A stretch of DNA of 64,000 nt from Candidatus Rokuibacteriota bacterium (GTDB lineage: Bacteria; Methylomirabilota; Methylomirabilia; Rokubacteriales; CSP1-6): assembly GCA_023248995.1 (NCBI GenBank), contig JAHFDN010000008.1, positions 1-64,000 of the forward strand, in the 5' to 3' direction. This document shows positions 33,343-41,844 of this stretch, piece after piece. The number at the start of each line of letters is the position of its first letter. The first letter of the stretch is position 1. The notes below the pieces were generated by a model. That model was not told the DNA's origin. It searched no databases and saw only the letters and a list, made by a program, of their open reading frames with translations. The translations under genes and the position numbers were made by a program.

Positions 33343-36048
33343 ATGGCCCAAGAGGTTTTCCGTAGGCTGAAGCGCGCCGAAGCCGAGCTCCAGCAGGGCT
33401 TCGAGGGGCCGTCGGGTGAGCTGGCCGACCAGCGCCGCCGCCTGCGCCTCAACCTCCTCCGCCAGCACCTCGTCGCCGGGCTGGATTCCTTCAAGGCGCG
33501 CCACGTGGACGGCGCCTCGGGGCAGGAACCCGTCCGGGCGCACGCGGGCTTCATGGACCGCTTCCTCCGACAGCTCTTCGACCTGGTGGGGGAGGACGCG
33601 CGCCGGGAAGGGCTCCTGCCCGTCCCCCTCGTGCTCGTGGCCCTGGGCGGGTACGGGCGCGGCGAGCTCCACCCCTCCTCCGACATCGACGTGATGGTGA
33701 TCTACGACCGCGAGATGACGCCGTACGTCCAGCGGATCACGCAGGAGCTGCTCTACACTCTCTGGGACCTGGGGCTCCAGGTGGGGCACTCGTGCCGCAG
33801 CCTCCCCGACTGTCTCGCGATCGCGCGGACCGACTTCCCCAGCCGCACCTCCATGCAGGAGGCGCGCGACGTCGCGGGGGACCGGCTCCTCTTCCGGCGC
33901 TTCCAGAAGGTGCTCCGCGCGAACCTCTTCCGCAAGGACTTCTCCGGCTTTCTCGACACCGCGCTCGGCGAGCGCGACCAGCGATACCGGAAGTTCGGGG
34001 CCTCGCCGTACATCGGCGAGCCCAACGTGAAGGAATCCGCGGGGGGCCTTCGCGACCTCCACACCGCCATGTGGCTCGCCTCCGCGAAGTTCGGTGCCCG
34101 CACGCTCCAGGAGCTGGCGGACAAGGGGCTCGTCACGGACCGGGAGCGGAAAGCCACGGACGAGGCGCTGACGTTTCTCTGGCGCGTCAGGAACGAGCTA
34201 CACTTCCTCTCGGGCCACAAGAACGACGTGCTCTCGCGGGACCTCCAGCCGCAGATCGCGCGCAACTTCGGCTACGCCGACGACGAGACCGCCCTGGGCG
34301 TCGAGCGGTTCATGCGCGAGTACTACCTGCACGCGCGGGCGATCCACCGCGTCTCGCGGCGGCTCATCGCGCGCTGCCAGGAGCTGCTCTCGCGGCGCGG
34401 CTCGGCGCACCGCGGGCTCCGGCAGGAGGCGCTGGCCGACGGGCTCCTGTTCTTCGACGGGCAGCTCCACCTGGCCCGGCCCGACGGGCAGGCGTTCGTC
34501 GAGGATCCCATCCGCCTGATGAAGGTGTTCTGGCACGCCCACCGGCTCGGGTGCGGTCTCTCGATCGACCTGGAGCGGGCCGTCGAGGCCGCGCTGGACC
34601 TGGTTGACGAGCGCTTCCGCCGCTCGGCCGAGGTGCGGGAGTTGCTGCTCGCGATCTGCCGCAACTGGGGACGCGTGGCGCAGACGCTCGGCGCGATGCA
34701 CGAGCTCGGACTGCTGGGGCGGTATCTGCCGGAGTGGGGCGCGTTGACGTGTCTCGTGCAGTACGACGTCTACCACCGGTTTTCGGCCGACCAGCACTCG
34801 CTGCTCGCCGTCGAGACGCTGGAGGCGCTCGCCCCCGGGCAGTCGGCCGAATCGGAGGGGATCGCGCGGGTGCTCACGGAGGTGGAGAAGCCCGAACTCC
34901 TGATCCTCGGGATGCTTCTCCACGACATCGGCAAGGCCAAGGGGCACGGGCACGTGGCCAAGGGCATTCCGCTGATCAAGACGCTGGCCTCGCGGCTTGA
35001 CTTCGCGCCTCAGGAGGCGGCGACGCTCGTCTTCCTCGTCGAGCACCACCTCTTGATGTCGCACGTGGCTCAGCGCCGCGACATCGACGACCCGAAGACC
35101 ATCGCGCAGTTCGCCGCCGCCGCGCGGGATCCCCAGTGGCTCCGGATGCTGTACCTCCTCACCTACGCCGACATGAAGGCCGTCGGGCCGGGGGTGCTGA
35201 CCTCATGGCGGGCGGCGATCCTCTGGGAGCTCTACAGCCGGACGCTCGTGCGCCTGGCCGGCGGCCTGCCCGAGGAGCCGGACCGGCAGGCCGTCGCCGG
35301 CCGGGTGTGGGCGGAGCTCCGGGGCGAGGGAACCCGCGGGGAGGTCGAAGCGCACCTCGCCTGGATGTCCGAGCGCTATCTCGCGACCACCGGCGCCCAG
35401 CGGATCGCGGCGCACCTCCGGTCCATCCATCAGCTGGCCGCGACGCCGGTGGCGACGGAGCTCTTCCACCATCGGGATCTGGGTTTCTCCGACCTGGTGG
35501 TCGTGACGCGGGATCTCGCCGGGCTCTTCTCGCTCATTGCGGGGACCCTCGCGGCCAACGGGATCAACATCCTCTCGGCCCAGATTCACACGCGCTCCGA
35601 CGGGATCGCGCTGGACACGTTCCAGGTCAACGACCGGATCGGGGAAGCCATCACGGACGAAGCACGCTGGAGCCGGACGCTCGGCGATCTGACCCGGGTG
35701 ATCCGGCAGGGAGAAACGGTGGAGACGCTGCTCGACCGCCGCCAGGCCGGTCGCCGCGAGGCGGAGACGGTGCCCGGACCGGCGAAGGTGGCCCTCGACA
35801 ACGCGCTGTCCGACACGCACACCGTGGTCGAGGTGAAATGCCCGGATCGGGTAGGGCTCCTGTACCTGATCACGCGCACGCTCTCGCGGGCCGGGCTCGA
35901 TATCGGGAGCGCCCGGATCGCCACGGAGATTGACCAGGCGTTCGACGCCTTCTACGTCACCGAACGTGGGGGGCGGAAGATTGAGGACCCCGAGGCGATG
36001 AACCGGATTCGCGAGGCGCTCGAAGAGGCGCTGATCACCCCACTCTAG
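33343..36048 (+). CDS. glnD: [Protein-PII] uridylyltransferase GlnD
   Basis: This 901-residue bifunctional nitrogen sensor uridylylates and deuridylylates PII. The nucleotidyltransferase motif LGGYGRGELHPSSDIDVMV lies near residue 105. The HD domain LLHDIGKAKGHGHVAKG lies near 525. Two ACT domains at the C-terminus (VTRDLAGLFSLIAGTLAANG and KCPDRVGLLYLITRTLSRAG) sense glutamine in the family. Length and domain order are standard. The start is close behind a good promoter. Confidence 0.95.
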   Translation: MAQEVFRRLKRAEAELQQGFEGPSGELADQRRRLRLNLLRQHLVAGLDSFKARHVDGASGQEPVRAHAGFMDRFLRQLFDLVGEDARREGLLPVPLVLVALGGYGRGELHPSSDIDVMVIYDREMTPYVQRITQELLYTLWDLGLQVGHSCRSLPDCLAIARTDFPSRTSMQEARDVAGDRLLFRRFQKVLRANLFRKDFSGFLDTALGERDQRYRKFGASPYIGEPNVKESAGGLRDLHTAMWLASAKFGARTLQELADKGLVTDRERKATDEALTFLWRVRNELHFLSGHKNDVLSRDLQPQIARNFGYADDETALGVERFMREYYLHARAIHRVSRRLIARCQELLSRRGSAHRGLRQEALADGLLFFDGQLHLARPDGQAFVEDPIRLMKVFWHAHRLGCGLSIDLERAVEAALDLVDERFRRSAEVRELLLAICRNWGRVAQTLGAMHELGLLGRYLPEWGALTCLVQYDVYHRFSADQHSLLAVETLEALAPGQSAESEGIARVLTEVEKPELLILGMLLHDIGKAKGHGHVAKGIPLIKTLASRLDFAPQEAATLVFLVEHHLLMSHVAQRRDIDDPKTIAQFAAAARDPQWLRMLYLLTYADMKAVGPGVLTSWRAAILWELYSRTLVRLAGGLPEEPDRQAVAGRVWAELRGEGTRGEVEAHLAWMSERYLATTGAQRIAAHLRSIHQLAATPVATELFHHRDLGFSDLVVVTRDLAGLFSLIAGTLAANGINILSAQIHTRSDGIALDTFQVNDRIGEAITDEARWSRTLGDLTRVIRQGETVETLLDRRQAGRREAETVPGPAKVALDNALSDTHTVVEVKCPDRVGLLYLITRTLSRAGLDIGSARIATEIDQAFDAFYVTERGGRKIEDPEAMNRIREALEEALITPL

Positions 36049-36064
36049 GGACGCCAGCGGGCAG

Positions 36065-36652
36065 ATGCTGAGCCACTACAAGGACCGGTTCGCCCGCTGC
36101 ACCGATCCCCTGGCGCGGGCACTGCTGAGGCTCCGGCTCCGTCCCAACCACCTCACCGTCCTGGGGCTCGGCGTCAGCTGTCTGGCCGCGCTCTCGTTCG
36201 CGCGCGGACGGGAGCGGTGGGGCGGCGCGCTGCTGATCCTCGCCGGCCTCTTCGATTTCTTCGACGGCTCGCTGGCGCGGCTCTCCGGGCAGGTGACCCC
36301 GTTCGGGGCGTTCCTCGACTCGGTCATCGATCGCTACTCGGACCTCGTGGTGCTCGCGGGCATCCTGGTGCTCTACGCCCGGGCGGGCCGGCGGACGGAG
36401 GTGCTCCTCACGCTGCTGGCCCTGATCGGGACGGTCATGGTGAGCTACACGAAGGCTCGGGCCCAGGCCATCGGCGTCGCCTGCGAGATCGGGTTGATGG
36501 AACGTCCGGAGCGTCAGATTCTCCTCATCGCGGGCGGGCTCTTCTATCTCATGACCCCGGCGCTGTGGGTGCTGGCGGTGCTGGTGAACGTCACCGCGAT
36601 CCAGCGGATCCTCTACACCCGGCGCGTCTCGCATCGGGAGCCCGTCGCCTGA
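36065..36652 (+). CDS. CDP-alcohol phosphatidyltransferase family protein
   Basis: This 195-residue membrane enzyme has the family signature D-x2-D-G-x2-A-R-x8-G-x3-D-x3-D, seen as FDFFDGSLARLSGQVTPFG then AFLDSVIDRYSD. About five or six helices are predicted. It transfers a phospho-alcohol group from CDP-diacylglycerol-type donors; the acceptor (glycerol phosphate, inositol phosphate or other) is not determined. It follows glnD by 16 bases. Confidence 0.9.
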   Translation: MLSHYKDRFARCTDPLARALLRLRLRPNHLTVLGLGVSCLAALSFARGRERWGGALLILAGLFDFFDGSLARLSGQVTPFGAFLDSVIDRYSDLVVLAGILVLYARAGRRTEVLLTLLALIGTVMVSYTKARAQAIGVACEIGLMERPERQILLIAGGLFYLMTPALWVLAVLVNVTAIQRILYTRRVSHREPVA

Positions 36653-36671
36653 CATCTGTTAGACTTGAGCC

Positions 36672-38750
36672 GTGCGGATCATCGCTTCCGTCCTTGCCAT
36701 CGGCCTCCTCCTCGCGCCGGGCGGCGCGGCTGCCGCGGGCTCGGGGCTGACGAAAGAGGAGCGCGCGCGCTTCGCGATGGCCGTGGAGGCGCTTCGCGGC
36801 GGCGATTGGCGGGCGGCGGCGGCGGGCTTCGGGACCGCGGCGCGGAAGGGAGCGCTTCTCGCGGATTACGCCCAGTTCTTTCTGGCTGAAGCGCTCGCCC
36901 GTCAGGGCGATCTGCCGGCTGCGCGCCGGTCCGCCGAGGAACTGCTCGACCGGCATCCCGACAGCCCGCTCGTGCCCTCGGCGCTCCTCCTGGCGGCGGG
37001 CCTGGCCGCGCGGCAGGAAGACGAGCCCGGCAGCGAGGCGCTGATCCGCCGCTTTCTCCAGAGGTTCGCCGGCTTTCCGGACGCGCCCGGCGCCAGGTAC
37101 GTGCTCGGGCTCTCTCTCGAGGCTCAGGGGCGTGGCGTCGAAGCGGCGCAAACGTTCCGGGAGCTCTGGCTCCGGGCTCCCGCGTCGCCCTATGGTGAAG
37201 CCGCCGGGGAGCGGCTACAGTTCTTGGCCCTCCGCGGTGTCCCCGTGCCTTCGCCGACGACTGTTGAACGGATCGATCGCGCCGAACGGCTCCTGGCCGG
37301 TGGCGTCCGGGCACAGGCCCGCGAAGAGGCCGAGGCGTTGCTGGCGGAACTGCCCGACGCCGAGCTGACACTGCGCGGCCTCCGAGTGCTTGGCGGCGCG
37401 TGGCGGCGCGGCGGCCGGTACGATGTGGCCCAGGAGGCCGCGGAGCGGGCGCTGGCCGACGTCGCGGCGGCGCGGCGCCCTCCGCTGCTCCTCGAGCTGG
37501 CCCGGCTCCAGCAGCGCGCGGGGGCGCGCGAGGCGGCCCTGGCGACGCTGGAGCGTCTGACGCGGGAGCACCCGGACGCGCCCGAGGTCGCCGACGCCGT
37601 GCTCCAGAGCGCCAGGATCCTCGAGGACACCGGGAGGACCGCCGAGGCCGAAGCCTACTACCGGCGCGTCGTCCGTGAGTTCACCGACTACGAGGGAGGC
37701 GGCGCGGCGCTCTGGCGGCTCGGGTGGCTCGCCTACCTGCGCTCCGACCTCCGGGCCGCCGCTCTGGAGTTCGCGCGCCTGAGCGCGCTGCCTGCCGCCG
37801 GGCCCTACCGCTACCCTGCGGCGTACTGGGCGGCGCGCGCGCGGGAGGTGCTCGGCGAAGAGGCCGGGGCAAGGCACCTCTACCGCCTGGTCGTCCGGGA
37901 GGCGCCCAGGAGCTACTACGGCATCCTGGCCGGACGGCGGAGCGGCGCGCAAGTGACCGGCCGCGGCCGGGCGGTTCCCATCGTGCTCCCGAGAGATCCT
38001 CTGCGTCCTCTGGCCGGCGATCGTCGCTTCGCCAGGGCCGAGGCGCTGTCGAGCCTCGGACTGGACGCGTTCGTCGTGGGCGAACTCGAAGACATCCTCT
38101 CTCGGTCGCTCGCAGAGCCCGCCAGGCTCTACGCGGTGGCTGCGGCCTTTGTCCGCCAGGAACGCTTCCACCTGGCCCTCCGGATCGTCCGCTGGTACTT
38201 CGGCGACCTGGTGTCGAGCGGCGATCCGGCGCTGCCGAGCGCGTTCTGGGAGATGGTCTACCCTCTCGGCTGGCAGCGCGAGCTCGTGGAGGCGGCGACG
38301 CGGGCGCGCGTGGACCCGTTTCTTCTCGCGGCGCTTGTCAGGGAGGAGTCGAACTTCTTCCCCCAGGCGCGGTCCCCGGCGGGCGCGCGCGGGCTCATGC
38401 AGCTCATGCCCGACACGGCCCGTCCGCTGGCGCTCCGTCGCGGGCTGGTGTTCGGTAACGGCGAGCTCCTCGACGAACCGGGAGCGAACCTCGAGCTCGG
38501 AACGACGTACCTGGCGTGGCTCCTCGCGGAGTTCTCCGATCCGCGCCTCGCCGCTGCGGCCTACAACGCCGGTCCCGCCCGCGTCCGCGAGTGGTGGGCC
38601 GCCCGGACGAGCGACGACCTCGAGCTGTTCGTCGAGCGGATCCCCTTCGACGAGACGCGGCACTTCGTCAAGCGCGTGATGGTCTCCTGGGAAGAGTACC
38701 GGCGTATTTACGCCGGCTCCGGGGTGATGGCCGAGGGAGCGGGGCGGTGA
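36672..38750 (+). CDS. Soluble lytic transglycosylase (Slt70-like)
   Basis: This 692-residue periplasmic murein hydrolase has a signal peptide at about residues 1-23. Residues 30-480 are a superhelix of TPR-like units (DAPEVADAVLQSARILEDTG and similar). The C-terminal SLT domain at about 545-670 holds the catalytic Glu in ALVREESNFFPQARSPAG, plus GLMQLMPDTA and AAAYNAGPARVREWW. It cleaves peptidoglycan to 1,6-anhydro muropeptides. GTG 36672 begins the protein. Confidence 0.92.
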   Translation: MRIIASVLAIGLLLAPGGAAAAGSGLTKEERARFAMAVEALRGGDWRAAAAGFGTAARKGALLADYAQFFLAEALARQGDLPAARRSAEELLDRHPDSPLVPSALLLAAGLAARQEDEPGSEALIRRFLQRFAGFPDAPGARYVLGLSLEAQGRGVEAAQTFRELWLRAPASPYGEAAGERLQFLALRGVPVPSPTTVERIDRAERLLAGGVRAQAREEAEALLAELPDAELTLRGLRVLGGAWRRGGRYDVAQEAAERALADVAAARRPPLLLELARLQQRAGAREAALATLERLTREHPDAPEVADAVLQSARILEDTGRTAEAEAYYRRVVREFTDYEGGGAALWRLGWLAYLRSDLRAAALEFARLSALPAAGPYRYPAAYWAARAREVLGEEAGARHLYRLVVREAPRSYYGILAGRRSGAQVTGRGRAVPIVLPRDPLRPLAGDRRFARAEALSSLGLDAFVVGELEDILSRSLAEPARLYAVAAAFVRQERFHLALRIVRWYFGDLVSSGDPALPSAFWEMVYPLGWQRELVEAATRARVDPFLLAALVREESNFFPQARSPAGARGLMQLMPDTARPLALRRGLVFGNGELLDEPGANLELGTTYLAWLLAEFSDPRLAAAAYNAGPARVREWWAARTSDDLELFVERIPFDETRHFVKRVMVSWEEYRRIYAGSGVMAEGAGR

Positions 38751-39226
38751 CCGGGGTCGAGCCGGCGGGCCTGCTCGCGCGGCTCACCGCGTGGATCGTC
38801 GACCGCGTCATCCTGGGAACCCTCTGGATCCTCCTGGCCTGCTGGGGCGCGGCGCTCTACGTGGTGATCGCTCGGTGGCCCGGAGACGTGCGGAACTGGG
38901 TCGCGTTGGCGGGACTCCTCCTGCTGCTGGAACTCGTCCTGCACGCCGCCTACTTCGTCGTCTTCGTCGGCGGGTGCGGCCAGACGCCGGGCAAAATGCT
39001 GTGCGGTGTCCTCGTCGTCGGCCGGGACGGGAGTGCCATCGGGTACGGGCGGGCGCTCCTTCGCTGGTTCGGCTATTGGGCGGCCGCGCTACCGCTCGGG
39101 CTCGGCTTCGTCTCCGCGCTGTTCACGGCTGAACGGCGCGGGCTGCACGACTTCGTCGCGGGCACGCGGGTGGTTCAGGCCCATGCCCGGCCCGAACCGG
39201 CTGGCATGTACGCCGCCCTCGGCTAG
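38747..39226 (+). CDS. RDD family membrane protein
   Basis: This 159-residue protein carries the RDD pattern: ARLTAWIVDRVILGTLW (Arg and Asp in helix 1), GQTPGKMLCGVLVV and RRGLHDFVAGTRVV. Three or four helices are predicted. Some RDD proteins are ion antiporters, but most are uncharacterised. The GTGA overlap with the transglycosylase suggests a linked envelope function. Confidence 0.85.
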   Translation: MTGVEPAGLLARLTAWIVDRVILGTLWILLACWGAALYVVIARWPGDVRNWVALAGLLLLLELVLHAAYFVVFVGGCGQTPGKMLCGVLVVGRDGSAIGYGRALLRWFGYWAAALPLGLGFVSALFTAERRGLHDFVAGTRVVQAHARPEPAGMYAALG

Positions 39227-39232
39227 CCGACG

Positions 39233-39922
39233 CTATTTCGCGATGACGGCCTCGGCCAGCGGGGAGGCCGGCGGTTCGAGCGGCTGGAGCGCGGCCAGAC
39301 GCTCGCTCATTGGTGGGTGGGTGGCGAGCATGCCGCCTTGCTCGTTACTCTTTCCGTTCCGGATCTCCACCGCCTGAAGGGCGAGCGACAGCGCGCGGCG
39401 GGGGGCCTTGTATCCCATAGCCCGGAGGATCTCGACCGCCCGGGCATCGGCCTCCAGCTCGTGCTCTCGGGAGAACGCGCGCGCGACCAGGGGGTTGACC
39501 ACGAGGTCGCCGAGGCTCGCCCCGGGAATGAACACGCCGAGCAGCGAGAAGCCCGCGGTGATGGAGAGCGAGAGGGCTTGCTTCTTTCCCAGGTGCCCGA
39601 GCACCTCATGGGCGACCTCATGGGCGACCAGCGGTTCCACGACGTGGGCGGGCATCCGGGCCAGGCCGTCGGTCACGTAGAAGGTGGCGTCGTCCGCGCT
39701 CCAGGCCTGGACCTGGGGGGAGGCCACGAGCGCGAAACTGTAACGGGCCGGATCGTCCCCGGCGGCGACGGCGGCCTTGTAGAGGGCGTTGGAGACCTTG
39801 ACGCTGTCCGGCTGCGTGAGCGACGGGAAGTAGGTGCCGCTGGGCACGCCGGCGCAAGCCGCCAGAACGAGCATGGCCCCGGCGACGACGAGGGCGCCTC
39901 CCGCGCGCAGAATGGGTTTCAT
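39233..39922 (-). CDS. M48 family metallopeptidase lipoprotein
   Basis: This 229-residue periplasmic protease has a lipobox VLAAC near residue 22, the zinc motif HEVAHEVLGHLGKK (HExxH), and the third ligand in FSREHELEADARAVEIL, as in BepA/LoiP-like M48C proteins that clear misfolded outer-membrane proteins. The C-terminal LATHPPMSERLAAL is also typical. ATG 39922 was chosen since it starts directly before the signal sequence. Confidence 0.9.
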   Translation of the reverse strand: MKPILRAGGALVVAGAMLVLAACAGVPSGTYFPSLTQPDSVKVSNALYKAAVAAGDDPARYSFALVASPQVQAWSADDATFYVTDGLARMPAHVVEPLVAHEVAHEVLGHLGKKQALSLSITAGFSLLGVFIPGASLGDLVVNPLVARAFSREHELEADARAVEILRAMGYKAPRRALSLALQAVEIRNGKSNEQGGMLATHPPMSERLAALQPLEPPASPLAEAVIAK

Positions 39923-40160
39923 CAAAGTGATCCAATGGTAGGAGGGCAGCGACCGAATCGGCGCAGTAAAAATAGGGCGCCACGGCCTCCCAGCCGTTGG
40001 GGAGGACCCGAGGCACATGCACCAGCCGTGGGAGAAGACGGGCGCCGGTGCGGTCGGTGATCCGGTCAGGCGAGATCGAAGGAGAGGAGCGCCGAGGGGT
40101 CGCGCGCGGCGAAGCCGCTTCGCCGAATCCGGGCGGGCTCCGGCAGCGTCCAAAGGGCGT

Positions 40161-40970
40161 ATGAGCGACTTCCTGATCCTGCTGGTGCGGTATGGGTACC
40201 TCGTCGTGTTCGGCGTCCTCCTGCTTGAGAATCTTGGCCTGCCGGTCCCGGGGCTGATCGTGCTCATCATCGCCGGGGGCCTCGTGGCCGGAGGGAAGCT
40301 CGGGCTCCCGCTGGTGATCGTCGCCGGGGTCGCGGGCGCGCTTATTGGCGATCTCGTGTGGTATGCCCTCGGCCGCTGGCGAGGCCGTCCGGTGCTGGGC
40401 TTTTTGTGTCGATTGTCGCTGAACCCCGACACGTGTGTCGGCAGCACCGAGCGGTTCTTCCTGCGCCACGGCATGCCGACTCTCCTGATCGCCAAGTTCC
40501 TTCCCGGCCTGAACACCGTGGCCCCGCCGCTGATGGGAACTCTGCGCGCCAGGTTCGGGTCGTTCTTCGCTTACGATCTCGGGGGCGCCCTGATCTTCAC
40601 GGTGGTCAGCGCCGGCATCGGCTACGGCCTCGGCCTGGAGATGGTGGACCGGGTCCAGGCGGCCGCCTCCCAGCTGGGGGCGTTCGTCGGCTGGGGCGCT
40701 GCCGGCTTCGGGTTGTCATACGTGGGCTGGCGATTCGTCCTCCGGATGCGCGTGCGAAAGGCGCTGCGCTCGGTCGGTCTCACGCCCGACGAGCTGCGTC
40801 GGCGGCAGGAAGAAGGCGCGGACCTGGTGGTCGTCGACGTGCGCTCCCCGCTCGCGGTGAAGGAGAAGCCGCGCCTGATTGCGGGCGCCCTCCGCGCCGG
40901 CCACGAGGAGATCGAGCGGCTCGCCGCCACGCTCTCTCGGCATCAGACGATCGTCGCCTATTGCGTCTGA
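40161..40970 (+). CDS. DedA family membrane protein with C-terminal rhodanese domain, ending at an in-frame UGA
   Basis: Residues 1-200 are a DedA/SNARE-associated protein (ENLGLPVPGLIVLIIAGGL, GDLVWYALGRWRGRP, AKFLPGLNTVAPPLMG) with about five helices. Members act as lipid scramblases or flippases and in membrane homeostasis. From about residue 215 a rhodanese domain begins (DLVVVDVRSPLAVKEKP) and reaches its active-site loop IVAYCV at codon 269. Codon 270 is TGA, exactly where homologues of the CxCPNE loop type carry a second Cys. The frame then resumes with PNEVSS and runs to 41108. Read through, the product would be 315 residues. Confidence 0.88.
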   Translation: MSDFLILLVRYGYLVVFGVLLLENLGLPVPGLIVLIIAGGLVAGGKLGLPLVIVAGVAGALIGDLVWYALGRWRGRPVLGFLCRLSLNPDTCVGSTERFFLRHGMPTLLIAKFLPGLNTVAPPLMGTLRARFGSFFAYDLGGALIFTVVSAGIGYGLGLEMVDRVQAAASQLGAFVGWGAAGFGLSYVGWRFVLRMRVRKALRSVGLTPDELRRRQEEGADLVVVDVRSPLAVKEKPRLIAGALRAGHEEIERLAATLSRHQTIVAYCV

Positions 40971-41108
40971 CCCAACGAGGTGTCCAGCGTCCGGGCGGCG
41001 CTGGCGCTCCGAGCAAGGGGACTGACGGACGTCTGGGTCCTCAAGGGAGGGCTCAACGCCTGGATGCGCGCCGGCTACCCGACCGAGCCCGCCCCGGAAG
41101 CCCTCTGA
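40968..41108 (+). other. Continuation of the rhodanese domain after an in-frame UGA (candidate selenocysteine codon)
   Basis: Codons after the TGA at 40968-40970 encode PNEVSSVRAALALRARGL, DVWVLKGGLNAW and MRAGYP, the normal second half of a rhodanese domain, up to a TGA at 41106-41108. No ribosome site serves it alone. It is either part of a Sec-containing fusion, the tail of a gene broken by one base change (TGC or TGT to TGA), or a sequence error. Confidence 0.6.
40984..41004 (+). promoter_or_regulatory. SECIS-like hairpin after the UGA codon
   Basis: Thirteen bases after the UGA, CCAGCG (40984-40989) pairs with CGCTGG (40999-41004). A single unpaired U at 40990 is followed by a CC/GG pair and a GGGC loop. 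A bulged U a few pairs below a loop starting GG is the hallmark of bacterial SECIS hairpins such as that of fdhF. G+C-rich coding DNA can form stems by chance. Confidence 0.4.
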
Positions 41109-41213
41109 GGCTACCGTCCCGCCGCTGACAATGTCAGCGCCTCCCTGTTCCTCCGCCTGACAACGTGTTCAGTCGCTCCTCAGTCGTTTCAATGGGTTCG
41201 GGCCCGTGCCCGC

Positions 41214-41229
41214 TGGCAGCAATGTTGCT
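41214..41229 (+). promoter_or_regulatory. Sigma54 (-24/-12) promoter
   Basis: TGGCA-GCAATG-TTGCT with GG at 41215-41216 and GC at 41227-41228, 12 bases apart. The predicted start near 41240 lies at the AGGAGGT ribosome site of the gene at 41251. Confidence 0.7.
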
Positions 41230-41250
41230 CTGTATCCACAGGAGGTACCG

Positions 41251-41781
41251 ATGTTCAAACGGAGCCACGCCGAGCGACCGGGTGAGGGCTTCGGGGGCGG
41301 CGCCCTCGTGGAGCGATGCCCCAAATGCGGCGCCACCGAGGTGATCGGCGATTACTGTCAGCGCTGCCGCGTGAAAATCTCGACGTATCGGGTCTACCTG
41401 GCGAGCCTGGGCAAGAGGGCCCCGCGGGAGTCGGCTGGCACACGTCGCTGGTTTGGCGGATTTCGGATTGCTTCCGGAGGGCAGGCTCCGGCCTCGGCCG
41501 ACCGGCGTACGGACTACGAGGACAGGGCGCTCCAGAAGATCTATCGGGAACTGCACTATCCCGCGACCGCGCGCGGAGTCTACCTGGTCGTGCTCACCCT
41601 TCACCTGACGACGGCGGGGCGGGTCGTCTCGCTTCGGCTCACCGTGGATCCCCCGAACGCGGATGTCGCCCAGAGCGTCCGGACTGCGGTCAGCCGTGCC
41701 CAACCGTTTCCGCTCCCACCCCCCGCGGCCCCGACCGGTGAGACCGAGCGCATCACGCTGGCCTTCACGGTCAGCATCTAG
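41251..41781 (+). CDS. Zinc-ribbon protein with TonB C-terminal-like domain
   Basis: This 176-residue protein has an N-terminal four-Cys zinc ribbon (CPKCGATEVIGDYCQRC). Its C-terminal region, about residues 90-176 (YRELHYPATARGVYLVVLTL, TTAGRVVSLRLTVD, RAQPFPLPPPA), resembles the TonB C-terminal fold, which normally touches outer-membrane receptors. No signal peptide or membrane helix is visible, which is odd for a TonB-like domain. AGGAGGT precedes ATG 41251. Confidence 0.7.
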   Translation: MFKRSHAERPGEGFGGGALVERCPKCGATEVIGDYCQRCRVKISTYRVYLASLGKRAPRESAGTRRWFGGFRIASGGQAPASADRRTDYEDRALQKIYRELHYPATARGVYLVVLTLHLTTAGRVVSLRLTVDPPNADVAQSVRTAVSRAQPFPLPPPAAPTGETERITLAFTVSI

Positions 41782-41805
41782 CGCGCGCTTCTCCGCCACG
41801 ATCGG

Positions 41806-41834
41806 TTGACAAGGGCCTCTGCCCGGAGTATCAA
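41806..41834 (+). promoter_or_regulatory. Sigma70-type promoter
   Basis: TTGACA (41806-41811), 17 bases, TATCAA (41829-41834), close to consensus. The expected start is about four bases before ATG 41845. Confidence 0.6.
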
Positions 41835-41844
41835 GAGCAGAGCC

